A stretch of 9,766 nt of DNA from Bacteroides sp. (GTDB lineage: Bacteria > Bacteroidota > Bacteroidia > Bacteroidales > Bacteroidaceae), in the NCBI GenBank assembly GCA_021204375.1, contig JAJPZL010000432.1:1-9766 (forward strand), given 5' to 3'. The number at the start of each line of letters is the position of its first letter. Position 1 is the first letter of the stretch. The notes beneath the pieces were generated by a model, which worked only from the letters and a program-made list of their open reading frames with translations, was not told the origin of the DNA and made no database searches. Shown piece by piece: positions 7,353 through 9,766 of this stretch. The translations under genes were made by a program, and so were the position numbers.

Positions 7353-7367
7353 ACATTGCAAAGGTAG
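7344..7367 (+). other. Seven-codon micro-ORF overlapping the small RNA promoter
   Basis: The plus strand spells ATG AAA AAC ACA TTG CAA AGG TAG (MKNTLQR). It lies exactly over the antisense -7 box, which alone may explain its conservation. There is no plus-strand promoter of clear quality before it. It is recorded only because the wording looks familiar from other Bacteroidales sequences. Confidence 0.2.
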
Positions 7368-7389
7368 AGATAATTCCGGGATCTGCAAA
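7358..7389 (-). promoter_or_regulatory. Near-perfect Bacteroidetes promoter driving the small RNA
   Basis: The minus strand has TTTG (7386-7389), exactly 19 nt, then TACCTTTGC (7358-7366). This fits the TTTG-N19-21-TAnnTTTG consensus at every fixed position and is the best promoter in the window. Confidence 0.75.
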
Positions 7390-7476
7390 TTTCCGGGCTT
7401 ATAGGGCGTCTTTTATAACATCTATTAAGCAGAAGAGCAGATTACTAAATATTTATTAAGAAAATGAGCGGAACTA

Positions 7477-7512
7477 TTTCCGGGTAAATCCTTTAATACT
7501 CTACCCGGGAAA
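7477..7512 (-). other. Stem-loop after prs
   Basis: TTTCCGGGTA (7477-7486) and TACCCGGGAAA (7502-7512) form a stem of ten pairs with a single bulged base, starting 6 nt past the prs stop. No T-tract follows on the minus strand, so it is better read as a 3'-end-stabilising or Rho-independent-like structure than a canonical terminator. Confidence 0.4.
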
Positions 7513-7518
7513 TTGTTT

Positions 7519-8457
7519 TTAAATAATATATTGTGTACTGATAGACTCGTTGTTGAGTACCCGGCGGATCGTTTCGGCTACCATGGCTGCAATGCTGATC
7601 TGTTTTACTTTAGGGCTTGTTTTGCAGTAAGGAATACTGTCGGTAAAGACAATCTCCACCAGGCCTGACTCTTCTATACGGCGGGTAGCGGGATCGGACA
7701 TGACACAGTGGCTGGCAACAGCACGTACGGACTTTGCTCCTGCTTCCATCATAATGTTAGCGACTGTGGTAATGGTTCCGGCTGTATCTACAATATCGTC
7801 GATCAGGACTACGTTCTTGCCTTCTACCTCTCCGATAATCTGCATAGAGGCAACTTCGTTGGCTTTTACACGGGACTTGTTGCAAAGTACCAAAGGTACT
7901 TTAAGATATTTGGAAAAGGTGCTGGCTCTTTTAGCACCGCCTATATCGGGGGCGGCAATAACCAGGTCGTCGAGATTAAGGGACTGGATGTAAGGCAGGA
8001 ATACGGCTGATGCGTAAAGATGGTCGACAGGGACATCAAAAAAACCTTGTATCTGGTCGGCGTGAAGGTCCATGGTGATGAGACGGTCAATACCGGCTAC
8101 CGATAGGAGGTCTGCTACAAGTTTGGCTCCGATCGCTATGCGGGGTTTATCTTTGCGGTCCTGTCGTGCCCATCCGAAGTAGGGAATTACTGCGACGATG
8201 GATCTGGCAGAGGCCCGTTTGGCTGCATCGATCATCAGTAAGAGCTCCATCAGGTTATCGGAGTTGGGAAAAGTAGATTGTACAAGAAAGACCTGTCTGC
8301 CCCGGATTGATTCTTCGTAAGAGACGGCGAACTCTCCGTCGGCAAAGTGAGTAATGTTGAGATTTCCCAGAGGACATTGTAGGTTTTCACAGATCTTTTC
8401 TGCCAGGTACCTCGATTTAGTGCCCGAGAATACCATAAATGGTGCATTTTCGCTCAT
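7519..8457 (-). CDS. prs: Ribose-phosphate pyrophosphokinase (PRPP synthase)
   Basis: Makes 5-phosphoribosyl-1-pyrophosphate from ribose 5-phosphate and ATP in the cytoplasm, feeding purine, pyrimidine, NAD, histidine and tryptophan synthesis. The 312-residue protein is the usual class I length and is complete. Visible signatures are the catalytic flexible loop YFGWARQDRK (93-102), the PRPP synthase signature MDLHADQIQGFF (129-140), the IAAPDIGG segment (167-174) and the PRPP-binding loop DDIVDTAGT (220-228). ATG at 8455-8457 is preceded by a promoter and an A-rich leader without Shine-Dalgarno, normal for the phylum. It is transcribed alone, divergent from the DUF5106 gene, and is separated from addA by a terminator. 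It is the only recognised protein gene in the window with no lesion, fitting an essential enzyme, although one clean gene of this length could also be chance. Confidence 0.97.
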   Translation of the reverse strand: MSENAPFMVFSGTKSRYLAEKICENLQCPLGNLNITHFADGEFAVSYEESIRGRQVFLVQSTFPNSDNLMELLLMIDAAKRASARSIVAVIPYFGWARQDRKDKPRIAIGAKLVADLLSVAGIDRLITMDLHADQIQGFFDVPVDHLYASAVFLPYIQSLNLDDLVIAAPDIGGAKRASTFSKYLKVPLVLCNKSRVKANEVASMQIIGEVEGKNVVLIDDIVDTAGTITTVANIMMEAGAKSVRAVASHCVMSDPATRRIEESGLVEIVFTDSIPYCKTSPKVKQISIAAMVAETIRRVLNNESISTQYII

Positions 8458-8494
8458 TTTATAATAGTTGTTACCTCTTTGTGATAAATTTGCC

Positions 8495-8526
8495 GCAAAG
8501 GTAGGAAAACTGTTTGCATTAAAAAA
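8495..8526 (-). promoter_or_regulatory. Bacteroidetes-type promoter for prs
   Basis: The minus strand carries TACCTTTGC (8495-8503), a perfect -7 box, 37 nt upstream of the prs ATG. At 19 nt spacing the -33 position reads TTTT rather than TTTG. Confidence 0.65.
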
Positions 8527-8570
8527 GAGTTATTGTAGAAAAAAGAATCAGCAGATTCGGTTAAAAGAGT

Positions 8571-8578
8571 TATATTTG
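8571..8578 (+). promoter_or_regulatory. -7 box for the DUF5106 lipoprotein gene
   Basis: TATATTTG matches TAnnTTTG 28 nt before the ATG, giving a short leader. No convincing -33 TTTG is present at the expected distance. Confidence 0.5.
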
Positions 8579-8606
8579 TTAACGTTTTACCATATTTATA
8601 GATAGG

Positions 8607-9534
8607 ATGACAAAGAGTGCATGGATAACCTTTTTGTCTGTCTGGCTCCTTTTACCGGGATGCCAGGAACAGCCAAAAGAGAGTAGAGAAAAGATGGAGG
8701 AGGAGATAGCAGGTTTCAGGTTACCGGATATTCCTCCAGTCTATACGACTCCGGAGAGCCGGAGGGAGTTCCTGATACAGAATTACTGGACTCATTTTGA
8801 TTTCAGTGATACTTCGCTTGTTCATAAACCGGAGGTAACGGAGCAGGCGTTTGTGGATTATGTGGTGATCCTGCCGGGTGCGGAACCTGAGGTGATAGCC
8901 ACGGGGATCGGTAACCTGATGAGGAGTGCTGCGGCAGAGCGTACGCTTTATAATTATTTTCTGGAACTCTCTGAAAAGTACCTGTATGATCCGAATTCGC
9001 CGATGAGGAACGAGGAGTACTATATTCCGGTGGTGGAGTACCATCTGGGGCAATCGTGGCTTCCGGATACGGAGAAGCAGAAGTTTGATTACCGGCTGAA
9101 GATGCTTTATAAGAACCGGGTGGGAGAGAAGGCAACGGACTTTTTTATTACCCGGGCCTCGGGACAGAAGATCCGGTTATACGATATTGATGCTGATTAT
9201 ATCATCCTCTATTTTAATAATCCGGGTTGTTATGCGTGTGCCGAGACCCGGGAAATGTTACTTAATTCGCTTTTTATCAAACGGCTGAATGAGAGCGGTC
9301 AGTTAAAGGTGGTGGCTGTCTATCCGGACGAGGACCTGGAGGAGTGGAAGAAAGAGCTTCCCATTATTCCGGAGCGGTGGATAAACGGGTATGATGCAGA
9401 ACTGGCGATCACTAAAAAAGAGTTGTATGATCTCCGCGCGATTCCTTCTCTTTACCTGTTGGACAGGGAGAAAAAGGGTGCTTGTAAAAGATGGGTATGC
9501 TCAGGATATTATAAAATATGTAAGCGGGACCTGA
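8607..9534 (+). pseudogene. DUF5106/thioredoxin-like lipoprotein, frameshifted near its 3' end
   Basis: A probable cell-envelope lipoprotein. Residues 1-19 form a signal peptide with lipobox LLPGC (Cys19). The N-terminal half (about 35-170) matches the Bacteroidales DUF5106 family, with DIPPVYTTPESRREFL, KPEVTEQAFVDY and KYLYDPNSPMRNEEYY. The C-terminal half (about 171-300) is a thioredoxin fold with NNPGCYAC (CxxC at 208-211) and a cis-proline in RAIPSLYLLD (Pro280). It is probably a thiol redox protein in the periplasm; its substrate is unknown. After REKK (codon 290) one extra base in AAAAAGGG (9471-9478) pushes the frame to a TAG at 9558-9560, giving 317 codons with an unrelated tail. Removing it restores VLVKDGYAQDIIKYVSGT and a TGA at 9532-9534. 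The lesion spares the active site and removes only the last strand and helix, so partial function is conceivable if it is real. Confidence 0.85.
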
Positions 9535-9607
9535 GCCTTTTATACGGTTTTTTGTTTTAGATAATGAGGATAGTAGAATTATATTCTTCTTGGTAATAAA
9601 ATAAGGG

Positions 9608-9650
9608 AAAGAGAGGTGTTGATACAATGCCTCTCTTTTTTATTTTTTCC
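9608..9650 (+). terminator. Intrinsic terminator after the DUF5106 gene
   Basis: AAAGAGAGG (9608-9616) pairs perfectly with CCTCTCTTT (9630-9638) around a 13-nt loop, then TTTATTTTTT. It sits between convergent genes, and its A-rich 5' flank gives a weaker T-tract on the minus strand, so it may serve both directions. Confidence 0.85.
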
Positions 9651-9658
9651 GTTGAATA

Positions 9659-9766
9659 TTACTCCATACCCATATAAGCCGGGATATAGGGTCTGCTTAC
9701 GCGATCTGTAGGATGGTTGGGGAGTGAAACTACCCATAATAAAACACCGGGATAACATCTCCCGGT
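9659..9766 (-). CDS. Possible C-terminus of an unidentified gene entering from the right edge
   Basis: An open minus-strand frame of 35 codons runs from the window edge to TAA at 9659-9661. It ends NHPTDRVSRPYIPAYMGME. I do not recognise the family. It is convergent with the DUF5106 gene and stops just before the shared terminator, a natural arrangement. A second frame begins plausibly at the edge as PGDVIPVFYYG and then stops, so another single-base shift near 9735-9742 cannot be excluded. The stretch is short and the call is tentative. Confidence 0.35.
   Translation of the reverse strand, partial: TGRCYPGVLLWVVSLPNHPTDRVSRPYIPAYMGME

Noticed and set aside
7477..7512. Canonical terminator for prs
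   Set aside because: The stem is good but no T-tract follows; the true terminator seems to be at 7291-7315.
8721..9135. Two overlapping minus-strand frames of 110 codons
   Set aside because: Both are opposite the DUF5106 lipoprotein gene, are His/Pro/Arg-rich and have no family features.

Overview
The window looks like a Bacteroidales chromosome segment at the edge of an integrated element. The evidence is the Bacteroidetes-type promoter (TTTG, about 19 nt, TAnnTTTG) before several genes, the absence of Shine-Dalgarno sequences, a Bacteroidales-specific DUF5106 lipoprotein, a Bacteroidetes-type integrase, and a tRNA without an encoded CCA. The genus cannot be fixed from this sequence.

Layout, left to right. 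Positions 1-720 hold the N-terminal part of a tyrosine recombinase (minus strand, running off the left edge) in visibly AT-rich DNA. Positions 721-991 are non-coding, with nested inverted repeats and a terminator-like hairpin. A tRNA-Arg(TCT) gene at 992-1065 is the likely integration target. Positions 1159-7211 (minus) carry a two-gene addA-addB unit for an AddAB-type helicase-nuclease that resects double-strand breaks. Between addA and prs is a compact promoter-to-terminator unit predicted to make an RNA of about 60 nt. Then come intact prs (PRPP synthase, minus, 7519-8457) and, divergent from it, a DUF5106/thioredoxin-like lipoprotein gene (plus, 8607 to about 9534). That gene ends at a strong terminator, beyond which a partial reading frame enters from the right edge on the minus strand.

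The striking property is damage. Four of the five recognised protein genes are interrupted: I find six single-base indels, mostly at homopolymers, and two in-frame TAG codons. Each interrupted gene reads as a full, normal family member once these are repaired. Repaired addA is 1062 codons and addB 947. Only prs and the tRNA are clean. Uncorrected long-read consensus error explains this most simply. Recent pseudogenisation, or reassignment of TAG for the two stops only, are alternatives.

I do not see a previously undescribed multi-gene system here. The items most worth a second look are the lesion pattern, the TAG at the conserved Gln of the AddB nuclease, the small RNA unit, and the repeats at the integrase/tRNA junction.
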